Origin: JACJWR01 sp963842975
GTDB lineage: Bacteria > Actinomycetota > Actinomycetes > S36-B12 > UBA10799
Direction of reading: 5' to 3'
NCBI GenBank assembly: GCA_963842975.1
Contig: CAWJIH010000009.1
Coordinates: 620,001-684,000 of the forward strand
Length of the DNA stretch: 64,000 nt
The position numbers and the translations under genes are program-made. Shown here in pieces: positions 7,731 through 16,498 of the stretch. Numbering within the stretch: position 1 is the stretch's first letter; the number at the start of each line of letters is the position of its first letter. A model generated the notes under the pieces. It made no database searches. It worked only from the letters and a program-made list of their open reading frames with translations, and was not told the DNA's origin.

Positions 7731-9533
7731 ATGACCATTCTCAATGAGCGCCCAGAGTCGCAAGCGGCAATCAGTTCCCCCGTTGATCGCTCCGAAGCGC
7801 GCAAGCGCAACATGGGTCGAACCGTGGTCAAGTGGATGACGTCCACCGACCACAAAGTCATCGGCTACATGTACTTGATCACCTCCTTCGCGTTCTTCCT
7901 CATCGGCGGTGTGATGGCGTTGGCGATCCGGGCCGAATTGGCCGAGCCGGGTATGCAATTCCTGAGCAACGCGCAGTACAACCAGATGTTCACGATGCAC
8001 GGCAGCATCATGCTGTTGCTCTTCGCTACACCGCTGTTCGTGGGTTTCGCAAACATCCTGCTGCCGCTGCAAATCGGCGCCCCGGACGTTGCCTTCCCCC
8101 GGCTGAACATGCTCGGCTTCTACCTGTTCCTCTTCGGTGGTCTCATCGTGATGTCGGGCTTCCTGACGCCATCCGGTGCCGCCGACTTCGGATGGTTCGC
8201 CTACACCCCGCTGTCGCTTGAGATCTACACCCCGTCGCCCGGCGCCGACCTGTGGATCATGGGCTTCACGATTGGTGGTCTGGGAACGATCCTGGCAGCG
8301 GTGAACTTCATCACCACCATCGTTGCCATGCGCGCCCCCGGCATGACCATGTTCCGGATGTCGATCTTCTCCTGGACTGTGCTGCTGACCAGCGTGCTCG
8401 TCCTGGTGGCGTTCCCGGTGCTCGCAGCGATCATGATCGTGCTCGAATCCGATCGGAAACTCGGAACGGTGGTCTTCGCCGCTGAGAACGGCGGCGCGAT
8501 TCTGTGGCAGCACCTGTTCTGGTTCTTCGGCCACCCCGAGGTGTACATCCTTGCCCTGCCATTCTTCGGTGTGGCGAGCGAAATCATCCCCGTGTTCAGC
8601 CGGAAACCAATCTTCGGCTACAAGGGTTTGGTGTTCGCCACAATTGCGATCGCCGGCCTCTCGGTGGCGGTATGGGCGCACCACATGTACGTCACGGGTG
8701 CCGTACTGCTGCCGTTCTTCGCCCTCATGACGATGCTTATCGCGGTGCCTACCGGGGTGAAGTTCTTCAACTGGATAGGCACGATGTGGCGAGGATCGGT
8801 GACATTCGAAACACCGATGTTATGGACTATGGGCTTCCTGGTCACGTTCCTCTTCGGTGGCCTCACCGGCATCATCCTGGCGTCGCCGCCGCTGGACTTC
8901 GCAGTGTCCGACAGCTACTTCGTGGTGGCGCACTTCCACTACACGATCTTCGGCACCGTGGTGTTCCTGATGTTCGCCGGCTTCTTCTTCTGGTGGCCCA
9001 AGTGGACTGGCCGGATGCTCGACGAGCGTCTCGGCAAGGTGCAATTCTGGATCCTGTTCATCGGCTTCCAGGTGACGTTCCTCGTGCAGCACTGGCTGGG
9101 CGCGGAGGGGATGCCTCGACGCTACGCGGACTATCTCGAGTCGGACGGCTTCCAAACCCTCAATATCATCTCCACCATCGGCGCCATCCTGCTTGGGATT
9201 TCGACTCTCTTCTTCCTGTGGAACGTCTACCGCACCTGGCGGTACGCGCCCAAGGTGGAGGTCGACGACCCGTGGGGCTGGGGAGGTTCTTTGGAGTGGG
9301 CCACGAGTTGCCCGCCGCCACGGCACAACTTCACCTCGTTGCCGCCCATCCGTTCCGAGCGGCCCGCCTTCGATCTGCACCACCCGGAGCACGCGGCGAC
9401 AGACCTGCCCGTTGGGAAGAACCGGTTGGATGGCCTCGTCGGCGGCCCAGACATCAGCCATGGCAAGGCTGCGAAGGGAACAGCGCTGCTGGACCCTCCC
9501 GCCACCGCTGTGAAGGACGAGGAGAGTAACTGA
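7731..9533 (+). CDS. ctaD: Cytochrome c oxidase subunit I
   Basis: Catalytic subunit of the haem-copper oxidase: reduces oxygen to water at the haem a3-CuB centre and pumps protons. The 600-residue protein has twelve membrane spans and the signature histidines: low-spin haem ligand in MFTMHGSIML, the CuB motif HPEVYIL with its cross-linked tyrosine, the HH pair in VWAHHMYVTG, and the haem ligands in VVAHFHYTIFG. A hydrophilic C-terminal tail of about 80 residues is typical of actinobacterial CtaD. It lies between ctaC and ctaF with a few bases between each. Confidence 0.97.
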   Translation: MTILNERPESQAAISSPVDRSEARKRNMGRTVVKWMTSTDHKVIGYMYLITSFAFFLIGGVMALAIRAELAEPGMQFLSNAQYNQMFTMHGSIMLLLFATPLFVGFANILLPLQIGAPDVAFPRLNMLGFYLFLFGGLIVMSGFLTPSGAADFGWFAYTPLSLEIYTPSPGADLWIMGFTIGGLGTILAAVNFITTIVAMRAPGMTMFRMSIFSWTVLLTSVLVLVAFPVLAAIMIVLESDRKLGTVVFAAENGGAILWQHLFWFFGHPEVYILALPFFGVASEIIPVFSRKPIFGYKGLVFATIAIAGLSVAVWAHHMYVTGAVLLPFFALMTMLIAVPTGVKFFNWIGTMWRGSVTFETPMLWTMGFLVTFLFGGLTGIILASPPLDFAVSDSYFVVAHFHYTIFGTVVFLMFAGFFFWWPKWTGRMLDERLGKVQFWILFIGFQVTFLVQHWLGAEGMPRRYADYLESDGFQTLNIISTIGAILLGISTLFFLWNVYRTWRYAPKVEVDDPWGWGGSLEWATSCPPPRHNFTSLPPIRSERPAFDLHHPEHAATDLPVGKNRLDGLVGGPDISHGKAAKGTALLDPPATAVKDEESN

Positions 9534-9536
9534 CCA

Positions 9537-9950
9537 ATGAAGATCGATGGCAAGCTCTTCTTGTGGGGAGCACTCTTCTACGGCTTCGTCGCTGTGCTGT
9601 ACGGCTGGTGGACGTTCGCTGACGACGGCATGATCGACGTAATCGGCGTCACGGTGCTTGCCTTCACCGCATTCCTGGCGATTCTGGTCGGGTTCTACTT
9701 CGTGTTCACTGCCGGTCGGATCGGCGCGCTGCCCGAAGACGACGGCAACGCGGACATCGAAGAGGCCGACCCGGACTACGGTTTCTACAGTCCGCACTCG
9801 TGGTGGCCGTTGGCGCTCGGCGCGAGCATCGCGATCGTGGCCTTCGGATTCGTCTTTGCCGCCTGGATGGTGGCATTCGGAGTCGCAGCCTTGCTGTTTT
9901 CGGCCTGGGGCTTCGTGTTCGAGTACTACCGCGGGGACCACGCGCACTAG
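9537..9950 (+). CDS. ctaF: Cytochrome c oxidase subunit IV (CtaF)
   Basis: A 137-residue, four-span membrane subunit specific to the actinobacterial bc-aa3 supercomplex. It starts KIDGKLFLWGALFYGFVAV, contains spans near 6-26, 36-56, 89-108 and 110-130, and a short polar loop around 62-82 (GALPEDDGNADIEEADPDYG) followed by FYSPHSWWPL, a family hallmark. It starts 4 nt after the ctaD stop and is followed directly by a strong terminator, so it ends the operon. Confidence 0.93.
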   Translation: MKIDGKLFLWGALFYGFVAVLYGWWTFADDGMIDVIGVTVLAFTAFLAILVGFYFVFTAGRIGALPEDDGNADIEEADPDYGFYSPHSWWPLALGASIAIVAFGFVFAAWMVAFGVAALLFSAWGFVFEYYRGDHAH

Positions 9951-9969
9951 CGAGCGGACGCACATTTCT

Positions 9970-10017
9970 CACGTGACCCCTGCACCGGACATACGGTGCA
10001 GGGGTCACGTGTTTTTT
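9970..10017 (+). terminator. Strong rho-independent terminator after ctaF
   Basis: A perfect 18-bp stem, CACGTGACCCCTGCACCG (9970-9987) pairing with CGGTGCAGGGGTCACGTG (9994-10011), has a six-base loop GACATA and is followed by TTTTTT (10012-10017). Confidence 0.95.
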
Positions 10018-10045
10018 CTCACCTTCGGGTTACCATAAAGCCCCG

Positions 10046-10051
10046 TACAAT
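10046..10051 (+). promoter_or_regulatory. Possible -10 box of the L,D-transpeptidase gene
   Basis: TACAAT differs from TATAAT at one base and lies 66 bp before the chosen GTG start, just downstream of the ctaF terminator. No clear -35 element is seen at the right distance, so this is a weak prediction. Confidence 0.3.
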
Positions 10052-10116
10052 TGGTGTAGTTGAAGGCCGAGCCTTTCAGGTCAACCCATCAGTTCATCAC
10101 TAAGGAGAGTTCAGGC

Positions 10117-11325
10117 GTGGAGTTCAAGTCAAGAGCTAGTCTCATGGCACTTGTCGCCGGCGGCCTGGGGGCGACGATGTTGGTCTCCGGCTGTGGTCCC
10201 ATGCTGAGCGCATCTGCGGGCACCGGTAGCGACGAAAGCAGTGCTGTGGTCGCGGTGCCGGCTGGTACTCGGAACGTCCCAGTGAATGAGCCCATCGTGG
10301 TCAAGGTCGACGACGGCCGTCTAACGACCGTAAGCGTCACTGGGGGTATGGGTAGCATCCCAGGCGAGTTGGCGGCTGACGGGCGTTCCTGGACCTCTCA
10401 GGAGGGCCTCCAGTTCCCCTTTGGCACCACCTACCAAATCAATGCGGTTGCGGTGGATGGTGAGGGGCGCTCCAAAACCATCAACGACTCCTTCACCACG
10501 GTCACGCCGCAGGAGCAGATCAAGCCCGCAGTGCTGTACATGTTCGACTACGACACCTACGGCGTGGGAATGCCCATCATCGTGAACTTCAATGTTCCGA
10601 TCACCGAGCGGAAGGCAGTGGAGGAGCGACTCTTCGTCACCAGCTCTATCCCGATCGAGGGAGCGTGGTCCTGGAACGAAGCGAACACGCGCGTCACCTT
10701 CCGGCCCACCGAGTTCTGGCCGAGTGGCACGTCTGTGTCGTTCTATAGCGACCTCTACGGAGTGAAGCTCAATGATGTCGCCTACGGCGCGTCGAGCCCT
10801 AGCATCAACTTCACGGTCGGCGACAAGGTCATCATGAACGTGGATGTGAACACGTACCAGATGACGGTGACCAAGAATGACGTGCCGTTGAAGACGATCC
10901 CGGTCACGATCGGAAAAGATGGCTTCGAGACGCATGAGGGTGTGAAGGTGATCACCGGCAAGGAGGGGACGATCACCATGCGTTCAGCGCCAGGTTCCAG
11001 TGAGCCATACGTCGCCGAGGACGTTCAGTATTCAATGCGCCTCACCGAACACGGCGAATATTTACACGCTGCGCCTTGGTCGAATGCGGCCTTCGGAAAT
11101 TATGCGAACAGCCACGGCTGCATCAGCATGACCACCGAAAACGCCGGCTGGCTGTGGAGCCAATCGAACGAAGGCGATGTCATCACCACCTTCGGGACCG
11201 GCTTTCCCTGGCAACAGGACAACGGTGTGACCGCATGGAACTACACCTGGGAAAACTGGCTGAGCCGATCCGAACTCGGTGCCCAGATGGTCGGTCCGGA
11301 AGGTTCGACTCCGGTCGCTTCGTAG
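10117..11325 (+). CDS. L,D-transpeptidase lipoprotein (YkuD domain)
   Basis: Forms 3-3 cross-links in peptidoglycan outside the membrane. From the GTG at 10117, preceded by AAGGAGAG, the protein has 402 residues. The lipobox LVSGC puts the lipidated cysteine at residue 26. Two Ig-like domains follow (about 45-240), then the YkuD catalytic domain with the motif HGCISM (His333, catalytic Cys335). This is the architecture of mycobacterial LdtMt2-type enzymes. An earlier TTG in frame at 10060 lacks a ribosome-binding site. It lies between the ctaCDF and qcr clusters, convergent with qcrB. Confidence 0.9.
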   Translation: MEFKSRASLMALVAGGLGATMLVSGCGPMLSASAGTGSDESSAVVAVPAGTRNVPVNEPIVVKVDDGRLTTVSVTGGMGSIPGELAADGRSWTSQEGLQFPFGTTYQINAVAVDGEGRSKTINDSFTTVTPQEQIKPAVLYMFDYDTYGVGMPIIVNFNVPITERKAVEERLFVTSSIPIEGAWSWNEANTRVTFRPTEFWPSGTSVSFYSDLYGVKLNDVAYGASSPSINFTVGDKVIMNVDVNTYQMTVTKNDVPLKTIPVTIGKDGFETHEGVKVITGKEGTITMRSAPGSSEPYVAEDVQYSMRLTEHGEYLHAAPWSNAAFGNYANSHGCISMTTENAGWLWSQSNEGDVITTFGTGFPWQQDNGVTAWNYTWENWLSRSELGAQMVGPEGSTPVAS

Positions 11326-11479
11326 TTCAACGTTCGTAGCCTTCTGCTAGCGCGCTGCGCTAGTTCCACCTCTGCAACTGGCGAGTTCTGCTAGTTCCAC
11401 CCTTCGTGTCCGACGGGCGTTCTGCCTGCCTTGGCGCTGGGGCACGCAGGGCCGCAGGGCCAAGGCAACCCACACAAAC

Positions 11480-11520
11480 GGAAGGGGTGGCCCTCCCTGT
11501 GGGGGAGGACCACCCCTTCC
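11480..11520. terminator. Shared hairpin between convergent ldt and qcrB
   Basis: GGAAGGGGTGG (11480-11490) pairs with CCACCCCTTCC (11510-11520), with an inner CCTCC/GGAGG pairing. The hairpin sits in the 217-bp gap between the convergent transpeptidase and qcrB genes and could stop transcription from both sides. There is no long T-tract. Confidence 0.7.
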
Positions 11521-11542
11521 GTGGTCGGCTCGAGTGGTGCGG

Positions 11543-13303
11543 CTACTTGCCGTCCCGCTCTGCCTCGATGGTGCGGGCCGCATCACGCGCGGCAGCCACC
11601 AATTGCGGATCGTCGTGCAACACGCCCTCGTCAGCGATGACTCCTGGCGTACCCACACGCAGCGCGGTGGCTTCATCCAACACCGGCGTCGTCTGCTCGA
11701 TTTCGTGGGCGATATGAGCATCCGCGGCCGCGAGTTCAGCTGGCGACGGCAACGGGATGTTGTCGCCGTAGAACCAGTTGGACATTCGACTGCGGAGCCG
11801 GTTGAGGCCTGCCTTCTTGTTCTTCACACCGTTGGCATCCTCCGCCGCTGGCAGGGCGAGCGGGGCGACATCCGGCTTGGAGAGCAGCACGGCACGCTCC
11901 TCGACCGAGATGGCACCGTGGATCTCGATGAACTCTCCATGCGGGAGACGCAGGATCTGGCCAGTTTCGCGGCCGTGCAGCAGCTTGTCGCGGTCACGTC
12001 GTTGTAGCGACAGGCAGATGCGCTTGGTGATCACGAACGCGATCGGCGGAAGGATAAAGATCGCAAACCGTAGGAACCAGGTGATTGCGTTCACGGACAC
12101 GTCGAAGAAGCGCGCGATCAGGTCATTACCGCCACCGATCCACAACAGGATGTAGAAGGTCAGCGCCATGACACCGATGCCAGTCCGGGTCGGGTTGTTC
12201 CGCGGACGGTCAAGGAGGTGGTGCTCCTTGGTGTCACCAGTCACCCAATTCTCGAACCATGGGTAGAGCGCCATGGCCGTGAATACCAACCCAGGCACGA
12301 CGACGGAAGGCACGAGGACGTTCCAGCTGATCGTGAAGCCGAATATCACCGTCTCCACATTGGGCATGAGTCGGAGCGCACCTTCAAGCCAGCCGATGTA
12401 CCAGTCAGGCTGCGAACCGGCGGTGACTTGATCCGGAACGTAGGGCCCATAGCCCCAGATGGGGTTGATGGTCACGAGGCCTGCGATCAGCGTGGTGATA
12501 CCGAAGACCGCGAAGAAGAAGCCTCCAGCCTTGGCCATGTAGATCGGCATGAGGCGGTAGCCGACGACGTTCTCGTTGGTTCGTCCCGGTCCGGGGAACT
12601 GCGTGTGCTTCTGGTACCACACCATGATCAGGTGTGCGGTGACCAGCGCCAGGATGATGCCTGGGACCAGCAGGATGTGGATGGCGTAGAGCCTGGAGAT
12701 GATGTCGGTTCCGGGGAACTCGCCGCCGAACACGAACCAGGAGAGGTACGTACCCACCAGTGGGATCGAAAGCATGATGCCCTGGGCGATTCGAAGACCG
12801 GTGCCGGAGAGCAGGTCGTCCGGGAGCGAGTAGCCCGCGAAGCCGGCCACCAGCGCCAGGGTGAGCAGTCCCACACCGATCAGCCAGTTGAACTCACGCG
12901 GCTTGCGGAAGGCTCCGGTGAAGAACACCCGCAGGAGGTGCACCGAGATGGCTGCGACGAAGAACAGGGCCGCCCAGTGGTGGATCTGTCGCATCAACAG
13001 ACCGCCGCGGATGTCGAACGAGATGTCCAACGTCGAAGCGTAGGCCTCCGACATCTCCACACCCTTGAGCGGCGCGAAGGAGCCGTCGTACACGATCTCC
13101 ACCATGCTCGGCTTGAACCAGAAGGTGAGGAAGGTTCCGGAGATCAAAATGATGATGAAGGAATACAGGGCGATCTCACCCAGCATGAAGGACCAGTGGT
13201 CCGGGAAGACCTTGCCCAAACTTCGCTTGAAGAAGTTGGACGAGGCGAGCCGGTCGTCGACGTACGTCGCGGCCTTCTCACCCGCTTTGACTGTGGCGCT
13301 CAT
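11543..13303 (-). CDS. qcrB: Cytochrome bc1 complex cytochrome b subunit
   Basis: Membrane core of the menaquinol:cytochrome c reductase, with the haem bL/bH sites and the quinol-binding site (the Q203/telacebec target in mycobacteria). The 586-residue protein has about nine spans, histidine ligands such as RQIHHWAALFFVAAISVHLLR and VTAHLIMVWYQKHTQFPGPG, and the PDHWSFMLGEI N-terminal segment. A hydrophilic C-terminal extension of about 130 residues is typical of the actinobacterial form. Its start overlaps the qcrA stop (TGATG), and it is last in the ctaE-qcrC-qcrA-qcrB order. Confidence 0.96.
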   Translation of the reverse strand: MSATVKAGEKAATYVDDRLASSNFFKRSLGKVFPDHWSFMLGEIALYSFIIILISGTFLTFWFKPSMVEIVYDGSFAPLKGVEMSEAYASTLDISFDIRGGLLMRQIHHWAALFFVAAISVHLLRVFFTGAFRKPREFNWLIGVGLLTLALVAGFAGYSLPDDLLSGTGLRIAQGIMLSIPLVGTYLSWFVFGGEFPGTDIISRLYAIHILLVPGIILALVTAHLIMVWYQKHTQFPGPGRTNENVVGYRLMPIYMAKAGGFFFAVFGITTLIAGLVTINPIWGYGPYVPDQVTAGSQPDWYIGWLEGALRLMPNVETVIFGFTISWNVLVPSVVVPGLVFTAMALYPWFENWVTGDTKEHHLLDRPRNNPTRTGIGVMALTFYILLWIGGGNDLIARFFDVSVNAITWFLRFAIFILPPIAFVITKRICLSLQRRDRDKLLHGRETGQILRLPHGEFIEIHGAISVEERAVLLSKPDVAPLALPAAEDANGVKNKKAGLNRLRSRMSNWFYGDNIPLPSPAELAAADAHIAHEIEQTTPVLDEATALRVGTPGVIADEGVLHDDPQLVAAARDAARTIEAERDGK

Positions 13304-14373
13304 CAGCGGTCACGCTCCCAGAAGCTCGGGCCGACTGGTTGGTCGAAGTCGCTCCTGGCGATCAGGAAGCCTTCCTCGTCCACCGCAATCGGCAGTTGTG
13401 GCAATGCGCGCGCCGCGGGCCCGAACACGACGTTTCCGGAATCACTGAGGTCGAATGTCGACTGGTGACACGGACACAACAAATGATGGGTCCGCTGTTG
13501 GTAAAGCGCAATCGGACATCCCACGTGGGTGCAAATCTTGGAGAACGCGAGAATGCCCTGGTAGTCCCAGCCTTCCCCTTGTTGACTCTGAATGTCCTCA
13601 GGAGCCATCCGCACCAGGATGATGGCGGCTTTGGCACGGGCGTTGAGGTTGCCCTCTTCGTGCTGGACTTCGGTGAGGTTCGCTGGCATGGCGGAGATGA
13701 CCCCACCGATCGGGACGTCAGCCGGACGCACTGGACGCTCCAGCGGGTCGGTGACGATCCGGGAACCCTCTTCCCAGAGGGTTTCCTTCAGCACGCCGAA
13801 GTCGAGCGGGCCTGGAGCGAGATCGCGCAGCATCACGACCAGGGGGATGGGGAACAGGCCCATGGCCAGCAGCAGGCTACGACGGATGATCTTGCGTTGA
13901 CCGAAACCCGATTCGTCGGCGCCGGTCCAGAACACCTCTTTCGCTTCGTCGCGTTCTTCCTGGGTGCTCGACAGTGGGTGCCGTAGTTGGACGACTTCCT
14001 TGTCCGGCATCAACTTCTTGGCCCATTGGATCGCGCCGGCACCGATGAAGAAGATTGCCAGGCCGAAAGTGACGCCGAGCGCCGTGTTGCTGGCGTTCAC
14101 AGTGGCGTTGAAGAACGGAACCGGCCAGGTGTCGGTGGTGGGAATCTGGACGAAAGCCACCACGAAAAGCACCGTCATCACTGCCGACAGCAGGAACATT
14201 GTCGCCACTTGACGTTCGGCCCGTGTGGCTGCCTTCGGGTCAATGTCCGTCTGGCGTGGCCGGTGCGGTGGTAGACCGGGCAACTCGTGGCCTTGATTCG
14301 TGGCCACTACCTCGGTTCCGGCGCCGCCCTTGGCATCGCCAAGTTCGGCTGGAGTGTGTGCGTTGTCGGTCAT
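13303..14373 (-). CDS. qcrA: Cytochrome bc1 complex Rieske iron-sulfur subunit
   Basis: Carries the [2Fe-2S] Rieske cluster that takes electrons from menaquinol. The 356-residue protein has three membrane spans (about 58-75, 95-113 and 165-185), as in actinobacteria rather than the single span of proteobacterial forms. The cluster motif is CTHVGC...CPCHQSTFDL near the C-terminus. It overlaps qcrC by the 4-nt ATGA and qcrB by TGATG, indicating tight translational coupling. Confidence 0.96.
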   Translation of the reverse strand: MTDNAHTPAELGDAKGGAGTEVVATNQGHELPGLPPHRPRQTDIDPKAATRAERQVATMFLLSAVMTVLFVVAFVQIPTTDTWPVPFFNATVNASNTALGVTFGLAIFFIGAGAIQWAKKLMPDKEVVQLRHPLSSTQEERDEAKEVFWTGADESGFGQRKIIRRSLLLAMGLFPIPLVVMLRDLAPGPLDFGVLKETLWEEGSRIVTDPLERPVRPADVPIGGVISAMPANLTEVQHEEGNLNARAKAAIILVRMAPEDIQSQQGEGWDYQGILAFSKICTHVGCPIALYQQRTHHLLCPCHQSTFDLSDSGNVVFGPAARALPQLPIAVDEEGFLIARSDFDQPVGPSFWERDR

Positions 14374-15203
14374 CGAACCCTCGCTCCGATCCAGACGGCA
14401 ACAGCGACGAACAAGACGATGCCCACCAGCCAGGCGAACAGGCCGTCACCGACCGGTCCAAGGCTGCCCAGGTCCTGACCGGCTGGGTTGGGAGCGTTGC
14501 GCAGGTCGTCGATGTAGGCCAGTAGGGCCTGCTTCTCTTCCACCGTGAGTGACGCGTCGCTGAACACCGGCATCTGTTGTGGGCCAGTGACCATGGCCTC
14601 CCAGATTTGCTGCGGGGTGGCATCCATCAGGCTGGGAGCGTACGCGCCGTCGCTGAGTGCGCCGCCGCGGCCGGCGAAGTTGTGGCATTGCGAGCAGTTG
14701 GTGCGGAAAAGCTCGCCACCCTCGGCGAGGTCGGCTTCGGAGAAGTCGAGTTCTTCTTCGGTGGGACTTGCCGGGCCGGGCCCAAGCGAGGCCACGTAGG
14801 CGGCGAGGGCTTCGGTTTCCTCTGCGGTGTAGTCGACTTCCTTGACCGGAGCCTGGGCGGCGGGGCCAGCCAGCGGCATACGGCCGGTGGATACCTGGAA
14901 GTGAACCGACGCGGCACCCACGCCGATCAGGCTCGGACCGCCGTTGCCGCCGTTGTTGACGGTGGCCCCGTCGATTCCTTGGGCGTTGATGCCGTGGCAG
15001 CTAGAGCAGCCTTCAACGAAGAGCTTGCGTCCCTCCTCGATTTGGGCGGAGGTGGCTGAGGCTGCGGAGGCAGCAGAAGCTTTGGAGTTGGCGTTCAACA
15101 CCGCATACGTCACCCCCACCGCCACAAGTGCAATGACGACTGCGATGAGTGCTGCCCACCGACTGCGTCGCACGGTCGTTGCGCTGCTCACTGGCTGCCC
15201 CAT
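14370..15203 (-). CDS. qcrC: Cytochrome bc1 complex dihaem cytochrome c subunit
   Basis: Replaces both cytochrome c1 and soluble cytochrome c in the actinobacterial supercomplex and passes electrons to CuA of CtaC. The 277-residue protein has an N-terminal anchor (about 15-36), two CXXCH haem sites (Cys66-Cys69-His70 in CSSCHG; Cys170-Cys173-His174 in CSQCHN) and a C-terminal membrane span (about 254-274). It overlaps the qcrA start by ATGA and lies 100 bp after ctaE. Confidence 0.96.
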   Translation of the reverse strand: MGQPVSSATTVRRSRWAALIAVVIALVAVGVTYAVLNANSKASAASAASATSAQIEEGRKLFVEGCSSCHGINAQGIDGATVNNGGNGGPSLIGVGAASVHFQVSTGRMPLAGPAAQAPVKEVDYTAEETEALAAYVASLGPGPASPTEEELDFSEADLAEGGELFRTNCSQCHNFAGRGGALSDGAYAPSLMDATPQQIWEAMVTGPQQMPVFSDASLTVEEKQALLAYIDDLRNAPNPAGQDLGSLGPVGDGLFAWLVGIVLFVAVAVWIGARVR

Positions 15204-15303
15204 TCTGCTTCGACGAATCCTTGAACAATCCTGGACATACTGGCTGCAAAACCCGGGTGTGGCGATGCTTGGCTGCAGCGTGTCTTCGCTGTGCGCATCC
15301 GAA

Positions 15304-15912
15304 TCACCGAATCAGGTAGATCACGGTGAACAGCGCGATCCAGACGACGTCGACAAAGTGCCAGTAATACGACACGACCACCGCCGACGTGGCCTGTTCA
15401 TGGGTGAATCTTCGGGCCGAATACGTGCGGCCGAGCACGAACAGGAAGGCGATCAGGCCACCCGTGACGTGAAGTCCGTGGAACCCGGTGGTGAGGAAGA
15501 AGGCCGACCCGTATGCCGAACTGCTCAACGTGAGGCCCTCGTGTGCCAATTCGGCGTACTCGAAGACCTGACCGGCGATGAACACCGCGCCCATGATGAA
15601 CGTGACGATGAACCATTTGCGCAGGTTCTTCACGTCGCCGCGCTCCGCGGCGAACACACCAAGCTGGCAGGTCACCGAACTGAGCACAAGAATCGTGGTG
15701 TTCGTCGCCGCGAACGGGATGTTCAGCATTTCCGAGTCGGTGGCCCACACCTCGGGATTCACCGATCTCAACGTGAAGTACATGGCGAACAGCGCTGAGA
15801 AGAACATCAGTTCGCTGCTCAGCCAGACCATGGTGCCGATCGCCACCATGTTCGGGCGGTTTACCGGAGCCTCTGGCGGTGTCTGGTTTTTGACAGCAGT
15901 TGCAGTAGCCAC
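15304..15912 (-). CDS. ctaE: Cytochrome c oxidase subunit III
   Basis: Structural five-span subunit of the aa3 oxidase, 202 residues. Family features are MVWLSSELMFFSALFAMYFTLR, GLTLSSSAYGSAFFLTTGFHGLHVTGGLIAF and the C-terminal YYWHFVDVVWIALFTVIYLI. It is the first gene of ctaE-qcrC-qcrA-qcrB. In mycobacteria the same operon is likewise separated from ctaC and faces it. The 166-bp gap before the receiver-like gene at 16079 must hold the divergent promoters. Confidence 0.95.
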   Translation of the reverse strand: MATATAVKNQTPPEAPVNRPNMVAIGTMVWLSSELMFFSALFAMYFTLRSVNPEVWATDSEMLNIPFAATNTTILVLSSVTCQLGVFAAERGDVKNLRKWFIVTFIMGAVFIAGQVFEYAELAHEGLTLSSSAYGSAFFLTTGFHGLHVTGGLIAFLFVLGRTYSARRFTHEQATSAVVVSYYWHFVDVVWIALFTVIYLIR

Positions 15913-16078
15913 GGGCGCATTCTGGCAGGTATCAGCCGATTAGACAGTTCGACCCCCCGACTCGGTGATGTTTTGGACCAGCACGGGGTAATATCCAGGG
16001 GTATCCGGCGTGCCAGCGTGCGCGCGGACTTGACCGCGCGAGCCGATTTGCCCTGACCCCCACCCGTGAGGCCTGACG

Positions 16079-16498
16079 ATGAACCCCGAGGACGCCCGCA
16101 AGACACTCAAAATCCTCGTCTACAGCAGCAATAGAGAGGTGCGTGCGCACGTCATCACCGCACTAGGGCGGCGCCCTGCGGCCGATCTGCCGGAGGTGTC
16201 GTTTCACGAAACGGCCACGGTGGCTGCCACGACGGCCGCGATGGACGCAGGCGGGGTTGATTTGGTCATTCTGGACGGCGAGGCCTACCCCGGGGGTATG
16301 GGAATGGCACGGACGCTGAAAGACGAGATTTTCGAGTGCCCGCCGGTCCTGGTGCTCACCGGGCGCCCGCAGGACGCCTGGCTGGCAACCTGGTCGCGCG
16401 CGGACGCGGTGGTTCCCCGGCCGCTGTCGCCCTTCGACTTGGCCCGGGCTGCCGCGGAATTGCTGCGCCGGCGGATCGCCTCGGCGCCATCGGCATGA
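16079..16498 (+). CDS. Degenerate response-regulator receiver-like protein
   Basis: A 139-residue cytoplasmic protein with the alternating pattern of a CheY-like receiver: ILVYSSNREVRAHV at strand 1, VDLVILDGEAYPGGMGMA around the phospho-acceptor region and VLVLTGRPQDAWLATW at strand 4. The acidic pair at the end of strand 1 is replaced by Ser-Asn, so normal phosphorylation is doubtful. I know similar proteins of unknown function upstream of trpD in other actinobacteria. It overlaps trpD (ATGA), so the two are co-translated. Confidence 0.65.
   Translation: MNPEDARKTLKILVYSSNREVRAHVITALGRRPAADLPEVSFHETATVAATTAAMDAGGVDLVILDGEAYPGGMGMARTLKDEIFECPPVLVLTGRPQDAWLATWSRADAVVPRPLSPFDLARAAAELLRRRIASAPSA

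Noticed and set aside
7689..8684. 331-codon minus-strand frame opposite ctaD
   Set aside because: His/Glu/Arg-rich shadow peptide without domain features.
8820..9965. 381-codon minus-strand frame opposite ctaD/ctaF
   Set aside because: Antisense shadow of two well-identified oxidase genes.
12218..13468. 416-codon plus-strand frame opposite qcrB
   Set aside because: Composition is charged and repetitive and it mirrors qcrB codons; no homology signal seen.
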